NCBI GenBank assembly: GCA_913776615.1
Contig: CAJYPK010000050.1
Coordinates: forward strand, 62,001-126,000
Direction: 5' to 3'
Length of the DNA: 64,000 nucleotides
From: an uncultured Hymenobacter sp.
Lineage (GTDB): Bacteria > Bacteroidota > Bacteroidia > Cytophagales > Hymenobacteraceae
The notes beneath the pieces were generated by a model. The model did no database searches. It was not told where the DNA came from and worked only from the letters and a program-made list of their open reading frames with translations. Both the position numbers and the translations under genes were made by a program. Below, one piece after another: positions 43,438 to 51,960 of this stretch (position 1 is its first letter; each line of letters starts with the position of its first letter).

Positions 43438-43920
43438 TTAAAACCAAGTGGCCGCCAGCTGCACCAATTGCTCTAACGCCTGCTGATCGTCGTGGTCAAA
43501 GTCATTCAGTTTGTCGCTGTCCACGTCGAGCACGGCCACTACTGCGCCGTTTTTGATGATGGGAACTACGATTTCTGATTTCGAGTCGGAGCTACAGGCG
43601 ATGTGGCCGGGGAAGGCTTCCACGTCGGGTACCAGCACGGTGCGGGCCTCGGCCCAGCTCGTGCCGCACACCCCGCGCCCGCGCCGGATGCGGGTGCAGG
43701 CTATCGGCCCCTGAAACGGCCCCAGCACTAATTCTTCGCCCTGCACCACGTAAAATCCGACCCAGAAAAACCCGAAAGCCTGCCGCAAGGCGGCGGCAGT
43801 ATTGGCCAGATTAGCCGTGCGGTCGGACTCGGAAGCAGTGAGTGCCACTAGCTGCGGGTGCAGCTCGGCGTAGCGGGCGGCCTTGGGCTGGCCGGGCGTT
43901 AAAAGCAAGGATTCAGACAT
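43438..43920 (-). CDS. msrC: Free methionine-(R)-sulfoxide reductase (GAF domain)
   Basis: 160 residues, a single GAF domain. Reduces free Met-R-sulfoxide. The three conserved cysteines of fRMsr are present: Cys75 (GPIACTRI), Cys85 (GRGVCGTSW) and catalytic Cys109 (GHIACSSDSKSEIVVP). VLDVDSDKLNDFD near the end is also typical. Length is normal for the family. Upstream neighbour is the MscS channel on the same strand with a 30-base gap. Confidence 0.93.
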   Translation of the reverse strand: MSESLLLTPGQPKAARYAELHPQLVALTASESDRTANLANTAAALRQAFGFFWVGFYVVQGEELVLGPFQGPIACTRIRRGRGVCGTSWAEARTVLVPDVEAFPGHIACSSDSKSEIVVPIIKNGAVVAVLDVDSDKLNDFDHDDQQALEQLVQLAATWF

Positions 43921-43950
43921 AACGAAGCACCAAAATGGACGTCGGCTGGC

Positions 43951-45093
43951 CTACGCCGTAGCCGGCGGGACAACTGTGGTAGAACTAGCAAAGCTACCGC
44001 CCTGGTGCTCGACCGCCTCCACGAGCCGGTAGTTGAGCGACTCCTTCACGTCGAGATACTCATCGTAGCTGGTAGTTTCGACGAAGTATTGCACCGTTAC
44101 TTCCTTGCCCGCCGGCGTGATGGAATTGAATTTCATCTGCACGTCCTTGGTCACGAGCGGGTGGGCCAGCATGGCCTCCACTGCCTCCGCGATAATGGCC
44201 TGGAGCTGGCTGCTGGTCGTTTTCTGGTCGAAATAAATGGTGAAGCCCACCCGCCGCGCCGTGCGCAGGCTCAGGTTGTCGAGGGGCTTGTCGATCATGC
44301 TTTTATTAGGTACCGTGAGGTAGCTTTTCTCGGCCGTGCGCAGGCGCGTGCTGCGGAAGCCAATTTTCTCCACCGTGCCGCTCACCGTACCGGCCGTCAC
44401 GAGGTCGCCCACCCCGAAGGGCTGGTCGATGAAGATGGTAAAGGAGGCCAGCAGGTTTTCCAGGCTTTCCTTGGCGGCAAAAGCCACGGCCAGGCCCCCG
44501 ATGCCCAGGCCCCCGATCAGCGCCGTTACGTTTACCCCGAATACCTGCCCCAGCGCTATCAGCAGGCCGATCACCACCACGAATACCTTGAGCAGATCCT
44601 TGGCAAAGGGTAAAAACTGATTGTCGAGCCGGCGCGTGCCCAGCGAGGCCGTTAGCTCGGCCCGGCGCTGCACTACGAGTAGGGCAAAGTCTACGAGACT
44701 AATAACCACCCACACCACCGTGGCAATCACTCCCAGGTGAAACAACCCCAGGAGCGCCACCTTGGGCCAGGGCTCCACGCCCTTTACCGCCATCACAGGC
44801 AGCGGGTACCGCAATACACTGAATGCCAGATAGAACGAAATCAAGAACAACAGCGCCCCCAGCGGCTGGATGAGCAGATCGTGCAGCTCGCCCTCCGTTA
44901 CGCCGGCCGTGTAGCGCTTGGTAAGCCGAAAGAGCCCCTTGCTCAGCAGGCGCGAGAGTAGTCGGTTGAGCAAAGCACCCAGCAGCAGGATGACGCCGGC
45001 TATTATGTAATCAATCAACTCATTGCCCAATATTTCCCGACGTAAAAAGGCGGGTACCGCGGCAGCTAAAACAGATTCTTGCATAGACAGCAT
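43951..45093 (-). CDS. MscS-type mechanosensitive ion channel
   Basis: 380 residues (377 if the ATG at 45084 is used). About five transmembrane segments (28-45, 75-95, 112-135, 168-185, 190-210). The pore-lining MscS helix is recognisable as TALIGGLGIGGLAVAFAAKESLENLLASFTIFIDQPF, followed by the beta domain (VGDLVTAGTVSGTVEKIGFRSTRLRT) and the C-terminal alpha/beta cage (about 285-365). Releases solutes under membrane tension. Probably first gene of an operon with msrC and a lipoprotein. Confidence 0.93.
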   Translation of the reverse strand: MLSMQESVLAAAVPAFLRREILGNELIDYIIAGVILLLGALLNRLLSRLLSKGLFRLTKRYTAGVTEGELHDLLIQPLGALLFLISFYLAFSVLRYPLPVMAVKGVEPWPKVALLGLFHLGVIATVVWVVISLVDFALLVVQRRAELTASLGTRRLDNQFLPFAKDLLKVFVVVIGLLIALGQVFGVNVTALIGGLGIGGLAVAFAAKESLENLLASFTIFIDQPFGVGDLVTAGTVSGTVEKIGFRSTRLRTAEKSYLTVPNKSMIDKPLDNLSLRTARRVGFTIYFDQKTTSSQLQAIIAEAVEAMLAHPLVTKDVQMKFNSITPAGKEVTVQYFVETTSYDEYLDVKESLNYRLVEAVEHQGGSFASSTTVVPPATA

Positions 45094-45497
45094 AGAAAAC
45101 AGGGAAAAAGCAAGCCTTCTCGATACGCAGGGCCGCCCCCGTCGTTGGCTGGCCAGACCGGCCGCCCAATCCCGATTCTACCCGGCACTAGTGAGGTCTC
45201 GATGAGCTCACCCGCCGCCTTATAGCAGCTTTTCAACATTCAAGAACTAAAAAAAAATAAAAAAATTGAACCTAAGTTTTACGCCCGATAAAAGTAAAAA
45301 AGGGCCAATGCAGGCCGTATGGCCATAAATTGTATTTACCCAAGCAAGCAAGCCTTTCTTTTAATCCGTTTTTTATGTGACTTAATTGTTCTACAATAGT
45401 CTTCTTTGGTTTACTTTGCAGCGCCAACATACTAGTACTAAGATGTTGGTTTCATTCTTCTTCTTCCCCTTCTACCATTTCTTATTTTAAAGTTATC
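45094..45497. other. 404-base AT-rich intergenic region upstream of the ArsR-type regulator
   Basis: Divergent region between mscS and the HTH gene. The stretch 45230-45480 is clearly more AT-rich than the window average, with A-runs (45248-45267). No ORF or hairpin of note. It probably carries both promoters. Confidence 0.6.
45386..45418 (+). promoter_or_regulatory. Promoter-like TTG ... TTACTTTG for the ArsR-type gene
   Basis: One mismatch from TAnnTTTG (45411-45418) with TTG 22 bases upstream (45386-45388). Would give a leader of about 75 nt. Confidence 0.4.
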
Positions 45498-45818
45498 ATG
45501 AAACCATTGCACACCCGCGTTGAAGCGGAACAGTTGGACCGCGCCGCCGCCATGCTCAAAGTGCTCTCGCACCCCAAGCGTCTGGCCATTGTTGACCTGC
45601 TCGGCAAGAGCAAGTCGAAGGAGCACCAGATGTCAGTAACCGAAATCTACCAGGCGCTGGATATCCCCCAAGCAATTGCTTCGCAACACCTTATCACCCT
45701 CAAAGACCGGGGCGTACTGAAGTCGAGCAAAGTAGGTACCAAGATCTACTACTCGCTGGCTGTACCGCAACTGCTAAAAATCATCGACACGCTCGAAGAT
45801 TATTCGGGCCGTATCTAA
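45498..45818 (+). CDS. ArsR-family winged-helix transcriptional regulator
   Basis: 106 residues. Dimeric winged-helix DNA-binding fold: AAMLKVLSHPKRLAIVDLLG (helices 2-3), SVTEIYQALDIPQAIASQHLITLKDRGVLKSSKVGTKIYYSL (recognition helix and wing). No Cys anywhere, so it cannot be a classical metal-thiolate sensor; its signal is unknown. It stands alone with its own AT-rich promoter region and terminator, suggesting a stand-alone or global regulator. Confidence 0.9.
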   Translation: MKPLHTRVEAEQLDRAAAMLKVLSHPKRLAIVDLLGKSKSKEHQMSVTEIYQALDIPQAIASQHLITLKDRGVLKSSKVGTKIYYSLAVPQLLKIIDTLEDYSGRI

Positions 45819-45831
45819 GCAAAAAAATCTC

Positions 45832-45878
45832 GTGCGTGCATAGAAACCCCTTTTGGGGCCTATGCACGCACTTTTTTT
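45832..45878 (+). terminator. Terminator after the ArsR-type gene
   Basis: GTGCGTGCATAG (45832-45843) pairs with CTATGCACGCAC (45860-45871) followed by seven T; the loop itself contains CCCC/GGGG. Confidence 0.9.
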
Positions 45879-46008
45879 GAAGCGATTTTGAGCGAATTTT
45901 GTATTCTAGCTGACCAAGGTAGGTACATCTAATTACGGCTAAGTAGGAGTTTTAAGGGAAATTTCATCTACCGCCTAATTGCTCAGCTCAATTTTTGCCA
46001 GCGACAGC

Positions 46009-46063
46009 GCCAAAAGCTCGACGGGCTACCAGCACTAAGCTGGTAGCCCGTCGAGCTTTTGGC
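46009..46063. terminator. 24-bp hairpin at the 3' end of hemA
   Basis: Perfect arms 46009-46032 and 46040-46063 with CACTAAG loop. Lies 20 bases beyond the hemA stop and on the far side of the ArsR terminator; likely terminates hemA. Confidence 0.8.
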
Positions 46064-46083
46064 GTTAATAGCAGCGCGTAGAA

Positions 46084-47364
46084 TCAGGCCACGGTGGGCT
46101 GGTGCTCCAAATCGAAAATATTCGTCAGCAGGGGCAGCAGTTGCTCGGCCTCGTCGCGGCGGCAGGCAGCCTTGAGGTGCAGCACGTGTTGCTTGAGCAC
46201 TTTCTGCATGAAGGCACGAGTGGCCTCATCCAGTAGCTTGGCTTCGGCGGGGGTAGCTTTCTTCTGGAAGCGGTCCAGCTCCTGCTGGCGCAGCTGCTCC
46301 AGGCCGGCTTTCATGCGCTGGATAAGCGGCGACACCATCATCTCGCGGCTCCAGTCGGCAAAGTCGGACAGGCTCTCGGCAATGATGGCCTGCACCTGCG
46401 GCACGGCGGCCAGGCGCTGCTCCAGCGCGGCCGAGGCTTTGCTCTGGATGGTATCGACGTTGTACACCAGCACGCCGGGCACCTGCTCCACGTCGGCGGC
46501 CACGGAGCGCGGCACCGAGAGGTCGATGAAGAACTTATAGCTCAGCACGTCGAGGTTGGCCACTAGATCGTGGGTGAAGAAGGGCGTTTCGCGGTTGATG
46601 GACGAGATAATCACATCGGCCTCTCGCAGCGTTTCGGCCAGATCTTCGAAATTGGCGATACGCAGCTGGCCGGGGGCAAACTCCGCGGCCAGCACTTCGG
46701 CCTTCGAGCGGGTGCGGTTGCAAAGCGTGACGCTGGCAAACGCCTTGCTGTCGGCCAGGTGGCGGCACACATCGCTGCCGATTTCGCCCAGGCCCACCAC
46801 CAGCACGCGCGGGCTGGCTACGTCGGCCGTCAGCTCTTCAACCAGCTCCAGGGCGGCGTAGCTCATGGAAGCGGCGCCGTCGCGAAAGCGCGTTTCCTGC
46901 TGCACGCGCTTATTGGCGAAGAAGATGGTGTGCAGCAGGCGGTGCAGGAAGGGGCCAGCCGCATCGGCGTCGGCGGCCCACTGATAGGCTTGCTTTACCT
47001 GGTTGATAATCTGCATGTCGCCCACTACCTGCGCGTCGAGGCCCAGGGCTACCTCAAACAAGTGCCGCGTGGCCGCGTCGGCGTCGGGGTAGAGGTCGAA
47101 ATAAGCGGCGAAGCTACCGGCATCGGGCCGGTGCTTGAGCTCGCCCAGCGCCCGGATGATGGCGGCCGAATAGTCGTCGTCGTGCGCGTAGTAGATTTCG
47201 GTGCGGTTGCAGGTGCTGAGCACGAGCACATCACCCAAGTGAAGCTCGGTGCGCAGTTGCTCCAGAAAGCGGCGGCAGGCGGCCTCGTCCAGTGCCAGCA
47301 GCTCGCGGATGGCGAGCGGGGCATTACGGAAAGATAAACTAACGGCCTTAAACGGATGGGACAT
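46084..47364 (-). CDS. hemA: Glutamyl-tRNA reductase
   Basis: 426 residues from the ATG at 47364; the frame is open to 47481 but passes the promoter. Reduces Glu-tRNA to glutamate-1-semialdehyde, first committed step of C5 heme synthesis. Catalytic Cys52 in LSTCNRTEIY, the tRNA-binding block GDMQIINQVKQAY, the NADPH motif VLVVGLGEIGSDV and the dimerisation helix at the C-terminus are all present. A perfect minus-strand TAnnTTTG box is at 47394-47401. Divergent from the histidine kinase gene. Confidence 0.95.
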   Translation of the reverse strand: MSHPFKAVSLSFRNAPLAIRELLALDEAACRRFLEQLRTELHLGDVLVLSTCNRTEIYYAHDDDYSAAIIRALGELKHRPDAGSFAAYFDLYPDADAATRHLFEVALGLDAQVVGDMQIINQVKQAYQWAADADAAGPFLHRLLHTIFFANKRVQQETRFRDGAASMSYAALELVEELTADVASPRVLVVGLGEIGSDVCRHLADSKAFASVTLCNRTRSKAEVLAAEFAPGQLRIANFEDLAETLREADVIISSINRETPFFTHDLVANLDVLSYKFFIDLSVPRSVAADVEQVPGVLVYNVDTIQSKASAALEQRLAAVPQVQAIIAESLSDFADWSREMMVSPLIQRMKAGLEQLRQQELDRFQKKATPAEAKLLDEATRAFMQKVLKQHVLHLKAACRRDEAEQLLPLLTNIFDLEHQPTVA

Positions 47365-47393
47365 AGCACGGGCCGGCCCAAGGGACCGGCCTG

Positions 47394-47401
47394 CAAAATT
47401 A
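47394..47401 (-). promoter_or_regulatory. -7 promoter box (TAATTTTG) for hemA
   Basis: Perfect TAnnTTTG on the minus strand; leader of about 22-25 nt. Confidence 0.6.
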
Positions 47402-47538
47402 CGGTATAAACAGCTGGCACGGAAACAGAAAACCAAGCCATTGGGTTCGGGCGGCCGGCGCGGCGCACAAACCCGCGCCATTCTTCGTTGAACGCGCTAA
47501 CTCGCGCTCCGGGCTCCGCGCCCGACCTTTACCGTTCT

Positions 47539-48747
47539 ATGCTGCCGCCTCTTTACGACCAAAAAGCCCGCATTAAGCTCGCAGTCTTGCTTATGGCCCT
47601 GCTCATTGCCGGGGCTACCGTGGTATACACCAACGTGTTGGTACAGCGCCTTTCGGAGCAGGAGCAGCACCAGATTGATTTGTACGCCAAAACGCTGCGC
47701 TACCTCATTAGTACCGAGGACACGAAAAATCTTCAGTTTTTGACGGAGCAGATCATTGAAGCCAATAAGACCATCCCCGTTATTTTGACCGACGGCGAGA
47801 ATATCAACGATGCCAAAAACCTGGGGCTGGGTAAAAACCTGCCGGCCGCCGACTCGGTGCAGCGCATGAACAGCGTGCTGCTCGACATGCAGAAACGCCA
47901 CCCCCCCATCGTAATTGAGCTGCCCGGCGGCGTACGCAACTATATTTTCTACCAGGATTCGCGGTCGCTGCGGCAGCTACGGACCTACCCGCTGGCGGCG
48001 CTGGCCGTTATCGCCTCACTTTCGATGATGGCCTACATTGCCTTCAGCTACTCCCGGCGGGCCGAGCAAAACCGGGTGTGGGTGGGCCTGGCCAAGGAAA
48101 CCGCCCACCAGCTGGGCACTCCGCTCAGCTCGCTCGTGGGCTGGCAGGAGTACCTGCGGCAGTCGGACCGCTTTCGCGACGAGCCCATCGTGGAGGAATT
48201 GGGCAAGGATATTAAACGTCTGGAAATCATCACGGAGCGGTTCAGCAACATCGGCTCGGTACCGGTGCTCAAGGCCGAAAACCTTTATCACACCACCCGC
48301 AACGCCATTGCCTACCTCGAAAGCCGGGTGTCGCGCAAGGTCAAGTTCAGTATCGAAACCGACCTGCCGCTCGACACGCCCGCTTGCCTCAACGTGCCAC
48401 TCTTCGACTGGGTGGTGGAAAACATCTGCAAAAACGCGGTCGATGCCATGGACGGCCGCGGCTCCATCACGCTGCGGCTGCGGCGCGTGAAACGGCGGCG
48501 CGAATGGTGGCGCTGGCGCAAGCCCGGCCCCCAGGTGGCCATCGACATCACCGACACGGGCAAGGGCATCCCTAAAAACAAGCTCGAAAACGTGTTTCTC
48601 CCCGGCTACACCACCAAAAAGCGCGGCTGGGGCCTGGGCCTGGCGCTGGCCCGCCGCATCATCGAAAACTACCACGAAGGGCGGCTCTTCGTAAAATGGA
48701 GCGAAGTAGGCAAAGGCACCACGTTTCGCCTGATTCTGAATCAGTAA
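47539..48747 (+). CDS. Membrane sensor histidine kinase, orphan
   Basis: 402 residues from the ATG at 47539; a TTG at 47488 is an upstream option. TM1 (about 14-33), periplasmic sensor region (about 34-150), TM2 (about 155-175), then H-box LAKETAHQLGTPLSSLVGW with His190, N-box VVENICKNAVDAM, G1 DITDTGKGIPK, G2 GWGLGLALARRII. The TAHQLGTPLSSL form of the H-box is typical of a Bacteroidota HK group. No HAMP domain is obvious and no response regulator is adjacent. Its stop is 4 bases before palindrome copy B. Confidence 0.92.
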   Translation: MLPPLYDQKARIKLAVLLMALLIAGATVVYTNVLVQRLSEQEQHQIDLYAKTLRYLISTEDTKNLQFLTEQIIEANKTIPVILTDGENINDAKNLGLGKNLPAADSVQRMNSVLLDMQKRHPPIVIELPGGVRNYIFYQDSRSLRQLRTYPLAALAVIASLSMMAYIAFSYSRRAEQNRVWVGLAKETAHQLGTPLSSLVGWQEYLRQSDRFRDEPIVEELGKDIKRLEIITERFSNIGSVPVLKAENLYHTTRNAIAYLESRVSRKVKFSIETDLPLDTPACLNVPLFDWVVENICKNAVDAMDGRGSITLRLRRVKRRREWWRWRKPGPQVAIDITDTGKGIPKNKLENVFLPGYTTKKRGWGLGLALARRIIENYHEGRLFVKWSEVGKGTTFRLILNQ

Positions 48748-48751
48748 TAGA

Positions 48752-48826
48752 TGTAGGGTAAGCTTTAGCTTGCCCGGCGTCAGGGATGCGTCACCTCACG
48801 CCGGGCAAGCTAAAGCTTACCCTACA
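48752..48826. repeat. Palindromic repeat, family 2 (TGTAGGGTAAGC), copy B
   Basis: Arms 48752-48780 and 48798-48826 are perfect 29-bp complements, identical to those of copy A at 37332-37411; only the loop differs (17 bases). It fills the gap between convergent histidine kinase and rfbA genes and supplies the rfbA stop codon (TAA, 48817-48819). Confidence 0.95.
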
Positions 48827-49692
48827 ACCAGCTGCTCGGGCAGGCGCAGCAGGTAATCGCCGTAGCCGCTTTTACGTAGTGGCTCGGCGATTTTGCGCAG
48901 CTGTTCAGCGTCGATAAAGCCCTGGCGGAAAGCCGCTTCTTCGATGGAACCCACTTTGAGGCCCTGGCGCTGCTCTAGCACCCGCACAAACTCCCCGGCC
49001 TGCATCAGGCTCTCGAAGGTGCCGGTGTCGAGCCAGGCGGTACCCCGGCCCAGGATGCCCACTTTGAGCTTGCCCCGGCGCAGGTACTCCCGGTTTACAT
49101 CCGTGATTTCGTACTCCCCGCGGGGGCTGGGCTCCAGGTTTTTGGCAATTTCTACTACGTCGTTGTCGTAGAAATACAGGCCGGGGACGGCGTAGTTGCT
49201 CTTGGGCTGGGCCGGCTTTTCCTCAATGCTGAGGGCCACTTTGTTAGCATCAAATTCGACCACGCCGTAGCGCTCGGGGTCGTGTACGTGGTAGGCGTAT
49301 ACCACCCCACCGTCGGGGTTACTGTTGGCCTTCAGTAGCTCTTCCATGCCTTCACCGTGGAAGATATTGTCGCCCAGCACGAGCGCCACTTTATCCTGGC
49401 CGATAAAATCGGCACCCAGCACGAAGGCCTGGGCCAGCCCGTTGGGCACTTCCTGCACCACGTACTGAAAGTTGCAGCCCAGATTTTGGCCGTCGCCGAG
49501 CAGCTTCTTAAACTGCGCCTGATCGTGGGGAGTGGTGATAATCAGGATTTCCCGAATACCCGCCATCATCAGGATCGACAGCGGATAATAGATCATCGGC
49601 TTGTCGTAGACGGGCATGAGCTGCTTGCTCACGGCCAGCGTGAGGGGGTGCAGCCGGGTGCCGGAGCCGCCGGCGAGAATGATGCCTTTCAT
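48817..49692 (-). CDS. rfbA: Glucose-1-phosphate thymidylyltransferase
   Basis: 291 residues. Makes dTDP-glucose for deoxysugar synthesis. N-terminal nucleotidyltransferase motif [18 protein letters not shown], then [27 protein letters not shown], and [22 protein letters not shown]. Length as in RmlA. Nine bases downstream of the epimerase gene. The last codons and TAA come from the palindromic element, giving a C-terminus LVVG. Confidence 0.96.
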   Translation of the reverse strand: MKGIILAGGSGTRLHPLTLAVSKQLMPVYDKPMIYYPLSILMMAGIREILIITTPHDQAQFKKLLGDGQNLGCNFQYVVQEVPNGLAQAFVLGADFIGQDKVALVLGDNIFHGEGMEELLKANSNPDGGVVYAYHVHDPERYGVVEFDANKVALSIEEKPAQPKSNYAVPGLYFYDNDVVEIAKNLEPSPRGEYEITDVNREYLRRGKLKVGILGRGTAWLDTGTFESLMQAGEFVRVLEQRQGLKVGSIEEAAFRQGFIDAEQLRKIAEPLRKSGYGDYLLRLPEQLVVG

Positions 49693-49701
49693 GAAAGTAC
49701 C

Positions 49702-50709
49702 TTAGTTACGCTCTTTAATAAACTCCTGATTGGCCTTGAACCACGCCAACGTCTTTTGCAGGCCCTCGCGGATTCGCACCTGCGGCGCGTAGCCCAGCCG
49801 GGTTTCGGCCTTGCTGATGTCGGCCAGCGAGTCGCGAATGTCACCCGCCCGGTTGGGGCCAAACTTGGGCTCCAGGGTCGAGTGGGCTTCCTCGCGCAGA
49901 ATGTCGTACATCTGCACCAGCGAGGTGCGGTCGCCCACAGCGATGTTATACACTTGATTTACCGCCTCGGGGTTGGTCGTGAGGGCCGCCCGGATGTTAG
50001 CTTGCACGCAGTTGGCCACGAAGGTAAAGTCGCGGGTTTGCCCCCCGTCACCGTTGAGCGTAGGCGCATTGTCCTGCAGAATGGCGTCGATGAAAAGCGG
50101 AATCACGGCCGCGTAGGCTCCGCCGGGGTCCTGACGCGGACCGAAGATGTTGAAGTAACGCAGGCCGATAATTTCCATGCCGTAGGTGCGGGCAAACACG
50201 TCGGCGTAGAGCTCGTTGGCATACTTGGTTACGGCGTAGGGCGACAAGGGCTTGCCGATGCGGTCCTCTACCTTGGGCAGGCCGGGATGGTCGCCGTAGG
50301 TCGAAGAAGATGCCGCGTATACGAAGCGCTTGATCCCCGCCTCCTTAGCAGCGAACAACATTTTTACGAAGCCGCCCACATTTACCTCGTCGGTCGTCAC
50401 GGGGTCGTTGATGGAACGCGGCACCGAGCCCAGCGCCGCCTGGTGCAGCACGACATCCATACCCTCGCAGGCGCGGGCGCAGGCCTCGCGGTCGCGAATA
50501 TCACCTTCCTGCACTTCGAGGGCGGCATGGCCGTCGAACAAGCGCAGGTTTTTCCGGAAACCGTTGGAGAAGTTATCCAGCACGCGCACCTTTTTGGCGC
50601 CGTGCTTCAGCAAATACTCCACGAGGTTGGAGCCAATAAAGCCCGCCCCACCGGTTACGAGAAAGCTAAGCTCGGTGATGGGCTGGTCGGTAAAAGGAGT
50701 TTCGTACAT
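49702..50709 (-). CDS. wbpP: UDP-N-acetylglucosamine 4-epimerase (WbpP/TviC type)
   Basis: 335 residues, SDR extended family. Rossmann motif FLVTGGAGFIGSNLVEYL, catalytic triad with SSSTYGD and YAVTKYANE. The block HQAALGSVPRSINDPVTTDEVNVGG is typical of WbpP/TviC epimerases acting on N-acetylated UDP-hexoses rather than of GalE. With the UDP-HexNAc dehydrogenase at 53079 it would supply UDP-GalNAcA for a surface polymer. Upstream is an ATGAATT-word repeat. Confidence 0.9.
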   Translation of the reverse strand: MYETPFTDQPITELSFLVTGGAGFIGSNLVEYLLKHGAKKVRVLDNFSNGFRKNLRLFDGHAALEVQEGDIRDREACARACEGMDVVLHQAALGSVPRSINDPVTTDEVNVGGFVKMLFAAKEAGIKRFVYAASSSTYGDHPGLPKVEDRIGKPLSPYAVTKYANELYADVFARTYGMEIIGLRYFNIFGPRQDPGGAYAAVIPLFIDAILQDNAPTLNGDGGQTRDFTFVANCVQANIRAALTTNPEAVNQVYNIAVGDRTSLVQMYDILREEAHSTLEPKFGPNRAGDIRDSLADISKAETRLGYAPQVRIREGLQKTLAWFKANQEFIKERN

Positions 50710-50717
50710 CTTCTTTT

Positions 50718-50812
50718 GAATTATGAATCATGAGTTATGAATTATGAATTTGATTGCAACGAGCTTATCGTCAGAGCAATTCATAATTCATAACTCATAA
50801 TTCATAATTAAA
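50718..50812. repeat. Word repeat, ATGAATTATGAGTT type, inverted pair
   Basis: Left part (50718-50757) is an imperfect tandem of ATGAATTATGAGTTATGAAT-like words; right part (50777-50812) is its inverse. It starts 8 bases from the epimerase ATG and ends exactly at the rfbB stop (50813-50815). Confidence 0.85.
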
Positions 50813-51865
50813 CTAAACACTGTATTGCTTGGCGTTATACTCCTGGTAGGCACCGCTGGTCACGTGGTCGAGCCACTCCTGGTTGGCCAGGTACCAATCG
50901 ACAGTTTGGCTCAGGCCCTGCTCGAAGGTTACGCTGGGCTTCCAGCCGAGCTCATTCATAATTTTGCTGGAATCGATGGCGTAGCGCATGTCGTGGCCCG
51001 CCCGGTCGGTTACGAAGGTGATAAGCTGGCGCGAGGTGCCGGCCGGCTGGCCGGTTTTTTCGTCCACCACGTCGCAGAGCAGTTCAATAAGCTTGAGGTT
51101 CTGCCACTCGTTGACGCCGCCGATATTGTAGGTATCGCCCAGCTTACCCTGGTGAAACACCGCATCGATGGCCGTAGCGTGATCTTTCACGAACAGCCAG
51201 TCGCGCACATTTTCGCCTTTGCCGTACACGGGCACCTTCTGGCCGGTGCGCAGGCGGTGAATGGCCAGCGGGATGAGCTTTTCGGGGAAGTGATTGGGAC
51301 CGTAGTTGTTCGAGCAGTTGCTCAGCTTGACGGGCAGGCCGTAGGTGTGGTGCCAGGCCCGCACGAAGTGGTCCGACGCGGCTTTAGAGGCCGAGTAAGG
51401 CGAGCGCGGGTCGTAGGGCGTTTCCTCCGTAAACATCTCGGGGCCAAAGTCCAGCGAGCCGTATACCTCGTCGGTGCTCACGTGGTAAAACGTGTGGCCT
51501 TCGTAGCCCTTGGGCTTCCAGAGGTTTTTGGCGGCGTTGAGCAGGTTGACGGTGCCAATAACGTTGGTTTTTACAAACGCCATCGGGTCGGTAATGCTGC
51601 GGTCGACGTGGCTCTCGGCCGCGAGGTGAATTACCGCGTCGGGCTCCTCGTGCGCAAAAAGCTGGTCGATGAATGCCTGGTCGGCAATATCGCCCTTGAC
51701 AAACTGGTAGTTCGGAGCCTGTTCGATGTCGCGCAGATTCTCCAGATTGCCCGCGTACGTGAGGGCGTCAAGGTTGAGAATCTGGTACTCGGGATACTTG
51801 GTCACAAAAAGCCGCACCACGTGCGAGCCAATAAAGCCGGCGCCGCCGGTGATAAGGATTTTCAT
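50813..51865 (-). CDS. rfbB: dTDP-glucose 4,6-dehydratase
   Basis: 350 residues. Converts dTDP-glucose to dTDP-4-keto-6-deoxyglucose. ILITGGAGFIGSHVVR, HLAAESHVDRSITDP, the dehydratase-specific STDEVYGSL (with catalytic Asp and Glu) and the YSASKAASDHFVRAW catalytic Tyr/Lys are all present. rfbC and rfbD for L-rhamnose are not in the window, so the end sugar is open. Flanked on both sides by word repeats. Confidence 0.96.
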   Translation of the reverse strand: MKILITGGAGFIGSHVVRLFVTKYPEYQILNLDALTYAGNLENLRDIEQAPNYQFVKGDIADQAFIDQLFAHEEPDAVIHLAAESHVDRSITDPMAFVKTNVIGTVNLLNAAKNLWKPKGYEGHTFYHVSTDEVYGSLDFGPEMFTEETPYDPRSPYSASKAASDHFVRAWHHTYGLPVKLSNCSNNYGPNHFPEKLIPLAIHRLRTGQKVPVYGKGENVRDWLFVKDHATAIDAVFHQGKLGDTYNIGGVNEWQNLKLIELLCDVVDEKTGQPAGTSRQLITFVTDRAGHDMRYAIDSSKIMNELGWKPSVTFEQGLSQTVDWYLANQEWLDHVTSGAYQEYNAKQYSV

Positions 51866-51960
51866 AAGGTGAACTGGTGATTGGTGAACTAGTGAGGGAT
51901 GAACTGGTGAGGGGTGAAATGGTAAAGCCTGCTAGCTCACCATTTCACCGTTTCACTAGT
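51866..51960. repeat. Word repeat, GGTGAAATGGTGAG type, imperfect inverted pair
   Basis: GGTGAACTGGTGATTGGTGA-like words (51868-51923) face CTCACCATTTCACCGTTTCA (51936-51955). Begins one base after the rfbB ATG and includes the galE stop (51956-51958). Same words as the 65-bp repeat at 14618. Confidence 0.82.
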
